Shown: positions 1-8,222, numbered from the stretch's first letter. The stretch: DNA of 8,497 nucleotides from Alkanindiges sp. (GCA_030152125.1 JASLIR010000028.1:1-8497); one strand, 5' to 3'. Notes: generated from the letters alone by a model not told the origin. Numbers and translations are program-made.

Positions 1-899
1 ATATTGCAGCGCAAGTCCAGCAGGCACCAGTACAGGGAGTTTTAAGCCTGGCAACAACATTTAAAAGCTGCTGGTCATTTCAGCAATATCGTCAGGCTTT
101 TGATAGGGTTCAGCACTACCTGAAACAGGGAGACTGCTATCAGGTCAATTTAACCCAGCCGTTTAAAGCGCCCGCCAGTGGCACACTTATAACCGCAATT
201 GATGCACTGTTGCAGCTCAGCAATGCACCATACGCTGGCTACGCCTGTTTTAACCAGACAGAGGTATTAAGTTGCTCTCCGGAATTGTTTATCGAGTTTA
301 AGCCGGAGGGCAAATTTGTCAGCAGCCCCATTAAGGGAACACGCCCCCGCTACTCAGACACAGCACTTGACCAGCAACAAAAGCAACTGTTAATAGATTC
401 AGAAAAAGACCGCAGCGAAAACCTCATGATTGTAGACCTACTGCGAAATGACCTGGGCAAATACGCTAAAACCGGCAGTGTAAAAGTCACCTCGCTGTTC
501 CACATCGAAAGCTTTGCCCAGGTTCACCACATGGTCAGCGATATTGAGGCAACCCTAAAGGCGGATAGCTCCCCCCTGCAAGTCCTGTTCGACTCACTAC
601 CGGGCGGCTCCATTACCGGGGCTCCAAAAGTTCGGGCGATGCAGATTATTGACGAACTGGAATACGAAGCCCGGGGTGCCTACTGTGGCAGTATGGGCTA
701 CCTGAATTATGATGATACGGGTAGCTTTAATATTTTAATCCGCACCCTGCAAAAACAGGGCGACATCATCACCGCATGGGCAGGTGGTGGCATTACCATT
801 GCGTCCACCTGCGAGGCAGAATATCAGGAGTGCTTTGACAAAATTTCAGCCATTTTAAACTGCCTAAACCAGTATCACACTCCTGATACCACAGCCTGA
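1..899 (+). CDS. pabB: Aminodeoxychorismate synthase component I, 3' portion (5' truncated by window edge)
   Basis: PabB converts chorismate, with ammonia from the PabA glutaminase, to 4-amino-4-deoxychorismate on the way to p-aminobenzoate and folate; cytoplasmic. The frame is open from base 3 to the TGA at 897-899, giving 298 residues, roughly the C-terminal two thirds of a protein usually near 450 residues. The chorismate-binding domain is clear: GDCYQVNLTQ early in the fragment, then PIKGTRPR, the ENLMIVDLLRNDLG block, PGGSITGAPK and a C-terminal AGGGI segment. The lysine in PIKGT is the residue that separates PabB from anthranilate synthase TrpE, which has PIAGT, so PabB is preferred. 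An ATG at 210 is internal, because homologous sequence continues upstream of it. The gene converges on hisC. The start and promoter are outside the window. Confidence 0.93.
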   Translation, partial: IAAQVQQAPVQGVLSLATTFKSCWSFQQYRQAFDRVQHYLKQGDCYQVNLTQPFKAPASGTLITAIDALLQLSNAPYAGYACFNQTEVLSCSPELFIEFKPEGKFVSSPIKGTRPRYSDTALDQQQKQLLIDSEKDRSENLMIVDLLRNDLGKYAKTGSVKVTSLFHIESFAQVHHMVSDIEATLKADSSPLQVLFDSLPGGSITGAPKVRAMQIIDELEYEARGAYCGSMGYLNYDDTGSFNILIRTLQKQGDIITAWAGGGITIASTCEAEYQECFDKISAILNCLNQYHTPDTTA

Positions 900-907
900 A
901 AAGGCGA

Positions 908-2005
908 CTAAGCCAGAATATTTTGCAGGCTATCCAGCAAACGTTGCTGCTGTTGCACCGTGCCGACAGTAATGCGCAAAAAGTTATCAATTTTTTCGCG
1001 TTTAAAATGCCGCACAATCACCCCCACCTCACGCAACTGCTGTGCAAGGTGTAATGCTGGCTGGCTGGTATGTCTGGCAAATACAAAATTGGCGGCGGAT
1101 GGCAACACCTCAAAACCCAGCTGATTTAATCCAGCCACTAACTGCTCACGGTTAGCTATCACCTGCTGGCAGGTGTGCTCAAAATAAGCCTGATCCTCAA
1201 AGGAAGCCACCGCCCCAGCCACCGCCAGACGGTCAATCGGATACGAATTAAAACTGTTTTTTACCGCTTCCAGCGCAGCAATTAAATGTGGCTGCGCAAA
1301 AGCCATACCGACACGCAAACCAGCCAGCGCGCGCGACTTGGAGGTGGTTTGGCACACCACCAGATTGTCATAGCGATCAATCAGGCTGGTGGCAGACTGC
1401 CCTCCAAAATCCACATAGGCTTCGTCAATCACCACCACCCGGTCAGGGTGTAGCTGCAACAGTTTTTCCACCTGATCCAGTGCCAGAAACATCGCAGTTG
1501 GTGCATTCGGGTTGGCAATAATCACCCCACCAGCAGGCTGCTGATAAGCCGACACATCAATACTAAAATCCTCTGCCAGTGGCACTTCCACTGTTTTTAA
1601 ATTAAAAAACTGGGCATATACCGGATAAAAGCTGTAACTGATATTCGGATATAGTACGGGTTCCGCCTGAATAAAAAATGCCTTAAAAATATGTGCCAGC
1701 ACTTCATCGGAACCATTGCCTACAAACACCTGCGCCAGCGGTAAATCTTGCTGCGTGGCAATCGCCTGTTTCAACGCGCTAGAATCCGGATCTGGATATA
1801 AACGCAGGCTTTCCGCCTGATTGCTGACAGCCTCAATAATAGCCTGCTGTACTTTTGGCGACGGTGGAAACGGGCTTTCATTGGTATTCAGCTTCAGCAG
1901 GTTGTCAATCTTTGGCTGCTCACCGGGTACATAAGGCTGTAATTCACGTACCTCTGGACTCCAGAAACGCTTTAACTGTTCGGAAACGGACTGCCCTGCA
2001 CTCAT
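908..2005 (-). CDS. hisC: Histidinol-phosphate aminotransferase
   Basis: PLP-dependent aminotransferase (fold type I) that converts imidazole-acetol phosphate and glutamate to histidinol phosphate and 2-oxoglutarate in histidine biosynthesis; cytoplasmic. The protein has 365 residues, normal for the family. Visible motifs are LKLNTNESPFPPSP near residues 37-50, VGNGSDE at 95-101, NPNAPT at 165-170, VIDEAYVDF at 192-200, the Schiff-base lysine K223 in TSKSRALAGLR, and a C-terminal R344 in FLRITVGT expected to bind the substrate phosphate or carboxylate. The ATG at 2005 is chosen because GAGG lies 5 nt upstream of it; the frame can be extended five codons to a TTG at 2020, but that has no ribosome binding site. 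It is downstream of hisD on the same strand across an 84-nt gap containing a hairpin, so it is probably cotranscribed at a reduced level. Confidence 0.95.
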   Translation of the reverse strand: MSAGQSVSEQLKRFWSPEVRELQPYVPGEQPKIDNLLKLNTNESPFPPSPKVQQAIIEAVSNQAESLRLYPDPDSSALKQAIATQQDLPLAQVFVGNGSDEVLAHIFKAFFIQAEPVLYPNISYSFYPVYAQFFNLKTVEVPLAEDFSIDVSAYQQPAGGVIIANPNAPTAMFLALDQVEKLLQLHPDRVVVIDEAYVDFGGQSATSLIDRYDNLVVCQTTSKSRALAGLRVGMAFAQPHLIAALEAVKNSFNSYPIDRLAVAGAVASFEDQAYFEHTCQQVIANREQLVAGLNQLGFEVLPSAANFVFARHTSQPALHLAQQLREVGVIVRHFKREKIDNFLRITVGTVQQQQRLLDSLQNILA

Positions 2006-2010
2006 CACAA

Positions 2011-2014
2011 CCTC
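2011..2014 (-). promoter_or_regulatory. Ribosome binding site of hisC (decides the start)
   Basis: On the minus strand GAGG is followed by TTGTG and then ATG at 2005, a 5-nt spacing. This favours the ATG over the TTG five codons upstream, where the same GAGG would fall inside the coding sequence. Confidence 0.65.
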
Positions 2015-2040
2015 AATCAACTTTATTTATCTTTAATACA

Positions 2041-2066
2041 ATAGAAAGCCAGACATCAAGTCCGGC
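2041..2066 (-). terminator. Terminator-like hairpin between hisD and hisC
   Basis: On the minus strand GCCGGAC, loop TTGAT, then GTCTGGC form a 7-bp stem with one G-U pair. TTTCTATT follows immediately. The U-tract is interrupted, so this looks like a weak or leaky terminator, or an RNA 3'-end stabiliser, rather than a hard stop. It lies about 24 nt downstream of the hisD stop and would set the hisD to hisC expression ratio. No promoter for hisC was recognised between the hairpin and the hisC start. Confidence 0.45.
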
Positions 2067-2070
2067 CTAC
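2048..2070 (-). repeat. Candidate solitary REP-like element
   Basis: The minus strand reads GTAG directly followed by an imperfect palindrome (GCCGGAC, TTGAT, GTCTGGC). A GTAG or GGAG foot before a short GC-rich hairpin in an intergenic gap is the general design of bacterial REP sequences, which are mobilised by RAYT (TnpA-REP) proteins. Only one copy is present in this window, so repetitiveness is not shown. The same bases also explain the terminator-like hairpin. Confidence 0.3.
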
Positions 2071-2089
2071 TGCAACATCCATCAAATCA

Positions 2090-3379
2090 TCAGCCGGCAC
2101 GGTAACGGGCAGAACGTGCATGCGCATCCAGCCCTTCCTGCTGCGCCAAAATATCGGCTGCCTGCGCTAACTGCACACTGCCCTGTGGCGAACAATGGAT
2201 GATACTGCTGCGTTTCTGGAAATCATAAACACCTAACGGGGAAGAAAAACGTGCTGTGCCGGACGTAGGCAATACGTGATTTGGCCCCGCACAATAATCA
2301 CCAATCGCTTCCGGGCTATAACGCCCCATAAAAATGGCACCGGCATGGCGAATCTGCGGCAACAGACTTTCCGGGTTATCCATACATAATTCAAGGTGCT
2401 CTGCCGCCACCCGGTTAATTAGCTCTACTGCCTCTGCACGGTCTTTTACCAGTACCAGCGCCCCCCGGTTTTGCAGCGAGGTACGCGCAATGTCAGCGCG
2501 CGGCAATTCATTCAAATGCTGTTCAATGGCCGCTGCCACCTGTGCCAACAGTTCCGCATCCGGGGTGATAAAAATCGACTGCGCCACTTCATCATGTTCG
2601 GCCTGCGACAGCAAATCCATGGCCAACCACGCTGCATTGTTCTCGCCTTCGGCATACACCAGAATTTCTGATGGCCCGGCAATCATATCAATACCCACCT
2701 GACCAAACACCGCCCGCTTGGCCGCCGCTACAAAGCGGTTGCCCGGCCCGGTAATTTTATCCACCCGTGGAATGGTTTCGGTGCCATAGGCCAGTGCGGC
2801 TACAGCCTGCGCACCACCAATGGTCAGCACACGGTGTACACCGGACAAATAAGCGGCAGCCAGCACCAGCGGATTTAACTCGCCTTTGGGTGCAGGTACC
2901 ACCATAATAATTTCGCCCACCCCCGCTACTGCGGCTGGAATGGCATTCATCAATACAGATGATGGGTAGGAAGCCTTGCCACCCGGCACATAAATGCCCA
3001 CCCGGTCTAAGGGCGTAACTTTTTGACCCAAGGTATTACCCAGTGCATCCACGTAGGTCCAGTCTTCCTGTTTCTGCTTCTGGTGAAACTCACGTACACG
3101 CTGTGCCGCCAGTTCCAGTGCTTCACGTACCGGCGCATCCAGTTGCTCAAAAGCCTGCTTTAAAGCCGCCTGTATCAGTTCCAGTTGCTCAAAATGCGTG
3201 GCCGGATGCTGGTCAAATTTTTGTGTCAACGCCAGAACATGCGCATTGCCATGCAGGCGCACCTGTTCAATAATCTGATCCACGGTTTGAATCAGGGCTG
3301 CATCATTAACGGTTTCAAAAGCTAATAACGCTGCAAACTGCTGCTGAAAATCAGCATCTGTGGTTGACAACCGACGCAT
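2090..3379 (-). CDS. hisD: Histidinol dehydrogenase
   Basis: Zinc-dependent, NAD-linked enzyme that oxidises L-histidinol twice, through histidinal, to L-histidine, the last two steps of the pathway; normally a cytoplasmic homodimer. At 429 residues it is full length. Residues match the E. coli enzyme with an offset of at most one: zinc ligands Q259 and H262 in [10 protein letters not shown]361 in [15 protein letters not shown], and H420 near the C-terminus; the catalytic pair E327-H328 lies in [22 protein letters not shown] (127-141) and KITGPGN (208-214) are family signatures. The ATG at 3379 has GGAAG about 8 nt upstream. It is the first gene of a hisD-hisC unit. Its leader carries alternative small stems (see findings), and it is separated from hisG by the ECF41 cassette. 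Confidence 0.97.
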   Translation of the reverse strand: MRRLSTTDADFQQQFAALLAFETVNDAALIQTVDQIIEQVRLHGNAHVLALTQKFDQHPATHFEQLELIQAALKQAFEQLDAPVREALELAAQRVREFHQKQKQEDWTYVDALGNTLGQKVTPLDRVGIYVPGGKASYPSSVLMNAIPAAVAGVGEIIMVVPAPKGELNPLVLAAAYLSGVHRVLTIGGAQAVAALAYGTETIPRVDKITGPGNRFVAAAKRAVFGQVGIDMIAGPSEILVYAEGENNAAWLAMDLLSQAEHDEVAQSIFITPDAELLAQVAAAIEQHLNELPRADIARTSLQNRGALVLVKDRAEAVELINRVAAEHLELCMDNPESLLPQIRHAGAIFMGRYSPEAIGDYCAGPNHVLPTSGTARFSSPLGVYDFQKRSSIIHCSPQGSVQLAQAADILAQQEGLDAHARSARYRAG

Positions 3380-3405
3380 TCACATCACTTCCGCATACTT
3401 GGCAA

Positions 3406-3441
3406 AGGCTTATTTTAGCCTGTTTGACAGCTAAAATGTCA
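3406..3441 (-). promoter_or_regulatory. hisD leader with overlapping, mutually exclusive stems
   Basis: Read on the minus strand toward hisD there are three successive pairings. TGACA (3441-3437) pairs with TGTCA (3429-3425). ATTTTAGC (3437-3430) pairs with GCTAAAAT (3419-3412). AGGCT (3421-3417) pairs with AGCCT (3410-3406). The second overlaps both the others, so it competes with them. The last stem ends about 10 nt before the likely hisD ribosome binding site. There is no run of U after any stem and no histidine-rich leader peptide, so this is not a classical his attenuator. Control of translation is possible, as is chance in short AT-rich stems. Confidence 0.25.
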
Positions 3442-3482
3442 GCCCTGGCAGTTTTTGCTGATGGAAATTGGCGTTTGCCAGC

Positions 3483-3570
3483 ATTTAATTTTCCCATCTG
3501 GCCTTTTATTTTTTTAAATACAATTAAAAACAATAAGTTAAATAAATAATTCATAATTTTACGATGGAGC
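3483..3570. other. AT-rich divergent intergenic block
   Basis: The DNA between hisD and the ECF41-type promoter is strongly AT-rich, with several A and T runs, notably at 3507-3516 and 3530-3560. It must contain the hisD promoter, but I see no convincing -35/-10 pair on the minus strand. Short open frames on both strands here lack ribosome binding sites and resemble no protein I know. The block could act as an UP element or bind a nucleoid protein. Confidence 0.4.
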
Positions 3571-3597
3571 TGTCACAAACGGCCTCTCTGTTTCGTC
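3571..3597 (+). promoter_or_regulatory. ECF41-type promoter of the COE-sigma operon
   Basis: TGTCACA at 3571-3577 and CGTC at 3594-3597 are separated by exactly 16 nt. As I know it, this is the published target motif of ECF41 sigma factors, normally found upstream of their linked COE gene. The -10 element ends 44 nt before the ATG at 3642, a suitable leader length. An ECF41 sigma gene lies two genes downstream, so the simplest reading is autoregulation. No second match was seen in the window. Confidence 0.85.
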
Positions 3598-3641
3598 AAT
3601 GTATTGTCCCCTAATGATTAACGACTTTCAGGAACAACATC

Positions 3642-4073
3642 ATGACTACACTATCCATTGATCCAAAAAAACACCAGCCAACTGTTTATCAGGCACTTTA
3701 TCAGGTTCACGTCAAGCTGGATGGGCTAAAACTACTGGAGCGCAAGCTGCATCACTTGGTAGTTTTACGCGCCTCGCAAATCAATGGCTGTGCTTTTTGC
3801 GTCAAAATGCATATCGCCGAAGCCAAAGCCGACGGAGAAACCCAGGAACGCCTGGACCGTTTAATTGTCTGGCGCCATGTTGATGACTTTAATGCCGCAG
3901 AAAAAGCAGCTTTTGCATGGACAGAGGCCTTGACCACCGTTAACACCCAGGCAGACTACACACCTTTACGCCAGCAACTGCTGCAACATTTCAGCGAAGA
4001 ACAAATATCTGCTTTAACTGTGACCATCGGTATGATTAACCTATGGAACCGTATCCAGATATCACAGCATTAA
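3642..4073 (+). CDS. Carboxymuconolactone decarboxylase / AhpD-like protein (COE partner of an ECF41 sigma factor)
   Basis: Small all-helical protein of the CMD/AhpD superfamily, 143 residues. It carries the redox-type signature C50-A-F-C53 with H57 in INGCAFCVKMH, preceded by E33 in LLERKLHHLVVLRAS. In AhpD-like proteins the CxxC and nearby His support thiol-disulfide or alkylhydroperoxidase chemistry, so this member is more likely a peroxidase or reductase than a true 4-carboxymuconolactone decarboxylase, which lacks the CxxC. The C-terminus IGMINLWNRIQI is typical. AGGA at 3630-3633 sits 8 nt before the ATG. No signal peptide or membrane segment is seen. It follows an ECF41-type promoter and precedes an ECF41 sigma gene, making it the 'COE' (carboxymuconolactone decarboxylase, oxidoreductase or epimerase) gene that defines this sigma group. 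Its substrate is unknown. Confidence 0.88.
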   Translation: MTTLSIDPKKHQPTVYQALYQVHVKLDGLKLLERKLHHLVVLRASQINGCAFCVKMHIAEAKADGETQERLDRLIVWRHVDDFNAAEKAAFAWTEALTTVNTQADYTPLRQQLLQHFSEEQISALTVTIGMINLWNRIQISQH

Positions 4074-4963
4074 TGTCTCTTTCATTAAAGCCACTTTCCC
4101 CCAGCGACCTGCAGCTATTTGAAAGCCGACGACGCTTCCTGCTCGGCCTGGCTTACCGCATTCTCGGCTCCTATAGCGATGCCGAAGATGTGGTGCAGGA
4201 TACCTTTATTACATGGGCCGAAGCACCTAAAGAAAGCATTATTAATCCGCCAGCCTGGCTAACCACCATTTGTACCCGGCGCAGTATTGACATCCTGCGT
4301 AGCGCTCAGCACCAGCGTACCGACTATATTGGCCCCTGGCTGCCCGAACCTTTTTATGACCCCGCCTTTAACGAGCAGGAGTCGGACGAAAGCCTTTCTA
4401 CTGCCTTTTTACTGTTGCTGGAAAAATTGTCAGCCAAGGAACGTGCAGCTTACCTGCTGTATGAAATTTTTGACCAGCCCTATGCCGATATTGCCGAAAC
4501 ACTGGAAATCAGCTACGACTTGTGCCGCCAACTGGTTTCACGTGCAAAACAGAACATTGCACAGGAAAAAAGAAAAACTCAGCCTGTTGCCAAGCAACAG
4601 CAACAGAAACTGCTGGCAGCCTTTCAGCTGGCAGTTAATAGCGGCAGCATTGACCAGTTATCACAGTTACTCAGTGAAGATATTCAGCTACATGCAGATG
4701 GCGGTGGCAAAGTCTCGGCTGCAGCCGAACCTTTACATGGCAAATACCGGGTATTACGCTTTTTTGAACGCCTTTTATTTGACAGCTGGTCACAACTGCA
4801 ATGGCACATGGAGATGATTAACGATGGTGCTGGTTTTAGTTTTAGTGATGACAGCAATAAAGTAATGATGATCGCTACCTTTGCCTATGATGACCAGCAA
4901 CAGCTGAGTGGCATTTATGTGCAGCGCAACCCGGATAAGCTAAGCATAAAAAAGTCAGCCTAA
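4073..4963 (+). CDS. ECF41-group RNA polymerase sigma factor with fused SnoaL-like C-terminal domain
   Basis: ECF sigma factor, 296 residues from the chosen start. Region 2 spans about 12-80 (FLLGLAYRILGSYSDAEDVVQDTF, then PAWLTTICTRRSIDILRS). Region 4 spans about 110-165 (LEKLSAKERAAYLLYEIFDQPYADIAETL). A SnoaL/NTF2-like domain follows from about 178. The three ECF41 hallmarks are all present: WLPEP at 89-93 in the linker, DGGGK at 209-213 and NPDKL at 286-290. In this group the C-terminal extension, not a separate anti-sigma factor, controls activity, and no anti-sigma gene is seen here. The ATG at 4073 overlaps the preceding stop as TAATG, favouring translational coupling; an in-frame ATG at 4043 would add ten residues unlike sigma factors and overlap the upstream gene by 31 nt. 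Neither start has a clear ribosome binding site. The expected role is to drive its own operon; the signal is unknown. Confidence 0.92.
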   Translation: MSLSLKPLSPSDLQLFESRRRFLLGLAYRILGSYSDAEDVVQDTFITWAEAPKESIINPPAWLTTICTRRSIDILRSAQHQRTDYIGPWLPEPFYDPAFNEQESDESLSTAFLLLLEKLSAKERAAYLLYEIFDQPYADIAETLEISYDLCRQLVSRAKQNIAQEKRKTQPVAKQQQQKLLAAFQLAVNSGSIDQLSQLLSEDIQLHADGGGKVSAAAEPLHGKYRVLRFFERLLFDSWSQLQWHMEMINDGAGFSFSDDSNKVMMIATFAYDDQQQLSGIYVQRNPDKLSIKKSA

Positions 4964-4980
4964 GCTGACTTTTTATGCTT
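4942..4980. terminator. Bidirectional intrinsic terminator between the sigma gene and hisG
   Basis: GTCAGC (4954-4959), loop CTAA, GCTGAC (4964-4969) form a perfect 6-bp core, flanked by six A on the left and five T on the right. The pairing continues outward to AAGCAT and ATGCTT, with one unpaired A. Each strand therefore reads as a hairpin followed by T5 or T6. The left arm lies inside the last codons of the sigma gene and the loop includes its stop codon. The minus-strand copy serves the ibaG-murA-hisG transcript, whose hisG stop is 13 nt away. Confidence 0.9.
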
Positions 4981-4992
4981 ACGGGAGCACCT

Positions 4993-6959
<1,967 letters not shown>

Positions 6960-7211
6960 TTAGACTCCAAACAGGCTTGCTTTACGCCACTCTTCCGGAG
7001 TCATGGCACGAATAGTAACTGCATGCACTACACCACTGGCAATATGCTCATTTAAAGGTGCATAAACTGCCTGCTGTCGCGCAACCGGGCGAACCCCTTC
7101 AAACTGAGCATCGACAATACGTAAATCAAATTTGCCGGCCTGCCCGCTTACCGCTATATCAGCGTTGGGGAAAGCAGCCTGTAACAATTCGGTCAGTTGC
7201 TCTGGACTCAT
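6960..7211 (-). CDS. ibaG: BolA-family protein IbaG
   Basis: Small BolA-type protein of 83 residues, the usual size of IbaG (YrbA). It shows the family core: FEGVRPVARQQAVYAPLNEHI at 37-57 (FEG, RQ and VY are the conserved points) and GVVHAVTIRAMTPEEW at 60-75, with the conserved His H63. BolA proteins pair with monothiol glutaredoxins and bind [2Fe-2S] clusters; E. coli IbaG is linked to acid stress and sits upstream of murA, as here. AGGTG lies about 7 nt before the ATG. It is the first gene of the packed ibaG-murA-hisG run. The mla lipid-transport genes that precede ibaG in many gammaproteobacteria are not here; a transglutaminase-like gene is upstream instead. Confidence 0.9.
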   Translation of the reverse strand: MSPEQLTELLQAAFPNADIAVSGQAGKFDLRIVDAQFEGVRPVARQQAVYAPLNEHIASGVVHAVTIRAMTPEEWRKASLFGV

Positions 7212-7243
7212 TGGGGGACACCTGATGAAATAACTGATGAGTA

Positions 7244-7249
7244 ATTATG
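7244..7249 (-). promoter_or_regulatory. Possible -10 element for ibaG-murA-hisG
   Basis: CATAAT on the minus strand matches the sigma-70 -10 consensus at five of six bases and would give a leader of about 25 nt before the ibaG start. No good -35 hexamer is at the right distance, so this is weak evidence. A promoter somewhere in 7212-7379 is nevertheless expected. Confidence 0.25.
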
Positions 7250-7254
7250 ATGAC

Positions 7255-7324
7255 AAAGTGGGCGAAAGGGTACTCCTACTTGCTAAAAAGGTCTAGTCAT
7301 CTTGATTAAATGCCCACTTTTTTT
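7255..7324 (+). repeat. 9-bp inverted repeat with 48-nt spacer and T-tract
   Basis: AAAGTGGGC at 7255-7263 is the exact reverse complement of GCCCACTTT at 7312-7320. On the plus strand four more T follow, giving seven in a row. It lies between two minus-strand genes, so a plus-strand terminator would have no obvious coding transcript to end. The spacer shows no open frame or clear internal stem. It may be a long-loop terminator, a pair of terminal repeats from a small lost element, or a structure in the ibaG leader. Confidence 0.4.
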
Positions 7325-7341
7325 ACAGGGGAATAAGAAGC

Positions 7342-7363
7342 CCAAGCCACTGTACCGGCTTGG
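7342..7363 (-). terminator. Weak terminator-like hairpin after the transglutaminase-like gene
   Basis: CCAAGCC and GGCTTGG form a perfect 7-bp stem with an 8-nt loop, 17 nt past the stop codon. On the minus strand GCTTCTTATTCCCC follows rather than a clean U-tract, so termination is probably inefficient. It may instead protect the 3' end of the mRNA. Confidence 0.4.
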
Positions 7364-7379
7364 CTATCCCAGCCTGTGC

Positions 7380-8222
7380 TTATTCGGCGCCAATATAGGC
7401 ATTCTGATGGTTAAACTGCGGTGGCCGGCCCGCCACATGATCACCCACCAGCGGCTTCATGTACTGCATGCTCACATCGCCATAAATGGTGGCAAAAGCA
7501 ACATCCTTGGCATCCGTTCCTGTTCCTATGCGTACCAGTTTATCAATGGGCACCATACGGGTGGCATCAAATAATACCCACTGATCCCCTACATAGGCTT
7601 CAAACAGGGCATGAAAATCCGGTGGCGGCTCACGGAACTCCAGATAGCCAAATACAAACCGCGCCGGAATGTTCAGCGCCCGGCATAAGGTCACCCCTAA
7701 ATGGGCAAAATCACGGCACACCCCTGCCCGGTTTGCCAGTACATCCCTTGCAGTAGTAGCAGGCTGCGAAGACCCCACCTCATAGGCAATATTGTCATGA
7801 ATCCAGTCACACACGGCCTCAATGCGCTCAAAACCACGTGGGATATCGCCAAAGGTGCGCTGCGCCATGGCACTTAGTAAATCCGATTCGCAATAACGGC
7901 TGGGCAACAGATAATGAAGCACACTGGCAGGCAGCTCTGCAATTTCCATTTCCTGTAAATGATGGTCGCGCTGAGGCAACTGCACCTGTACTGTGGCCTG
8001 ATAGCGCACCTCCAGCTCACCCGGTGGGGCGCTAAAACGGAATAGACGGTTTAAGCCCTTTTCATCCTCATAGGTTTCAACACGCTGAATATGCGGGGAA
8101 ACTGTCAGGGACTCCTTTAAAATATGCTGCCAGGGGTGATGTGCAGCCTGTAAATGAAAAATGAATTCCGACTTTTTATGAACCTGATAGGCAAAACTGC
8201 AATCAATATCAACCGTATGCAT
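7380..8222 (-). CDS. Transglutaminase-like (papain-fold) domain protein
   Basis: Protein of 280 residues with an N-terminal beta-rich domain (about 1-110, as in bacterial transglutaminase N domains) and a transglutaminase-like core. The catalytic triad is visible: C169 in RAGVCRDFAHLGVTLCRALNIPARFV, H204 in PDFHALFEAYV and D219 in QWVLFDATRM. Bacterial members act mostly as proteases, peptidases or amidases rather than cross-linkers; the substrate cannot be read here. There is no signal peptide or membrane segment, so it is probably cytoplasmic. The ATG at 8222 is chosen because GAGG lies 5 nt upstream; the frame extends to an ATG at 8330, but that extension lacks a ribosome binding site and the usual N-domain begins near MHTVDIDCSF. 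It lies after the hpf terminator and 168 nt before ibaG, so it is probably its own transcription unit. Confidence 0.88.
   Translation of the reverse strand: MHTVDIDCSFAYQVHKKSEFIFHLQAAHHPWQHILKESLTVSPHIQRVETYEDEKGLNRLFRFSAPPGELEVRYQATVQVQLPQRDHHLQEMEIAELPASVLHYLLPSRYCESDLLSAMAQRTFGDIPRGFERIEAVCDWIHDNIAYEVGSSQPATTARDVLANRAGVCRDFAHLGVTLCRALNIPARFVFGYLEFREPPPDFHALFEAYVGDQWVLFDATRMVPIDKLVRIGTGTDAKDVAFATIYGDVSMQYMKPLVGDHVAGRPPQFNHQNAYIGAE

Noticed and set aside
210..899. pabB read as a short gene starting at the ATG at 210
   Set aside because: The same frame is open to base 3 and encodes family sequence upstream of 210 (GDCYQVNLTQ), so the gene is cut by the window edge rather than short.
793..1017. 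Minus-strand open frame across the pabB-hisC junction
   Set aside because: It overlaps two well-supported genes, has no recognisable motif and is a shadow frame.
3351..3554. Small minus-strand open frame over the hisD start and upstream region, and a plus-strand frame at 3364-3549
   Set aside because: Low-complexity composition, no ribosome binding site and no family resemblance; both fall in the divergent regulatory region.
3642..4073. Annotation as true 4-carboxymuconolactone decarboxylase (PcaC)
   Set aside because: The CxxC-N3-H redox signature and the ECF41 linkage point to an AhpD-like member, and no protocatechuate pathway gene is nearby.
4287..4817. Plus-strand open frame of 176 codons inside the sigma gene
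   Set aside because: Out of frame with clear ECF41 coding sequence; an overlap shadow with no motif.
3541..4990. Insertion-sequence ends or target duplications flanking the ECF41 cassette
   Set aside because: I looked for matching direct or inverted repeats at both edges and saw none beyond the terminator hairpin, so a transposition mechanism is not supported.
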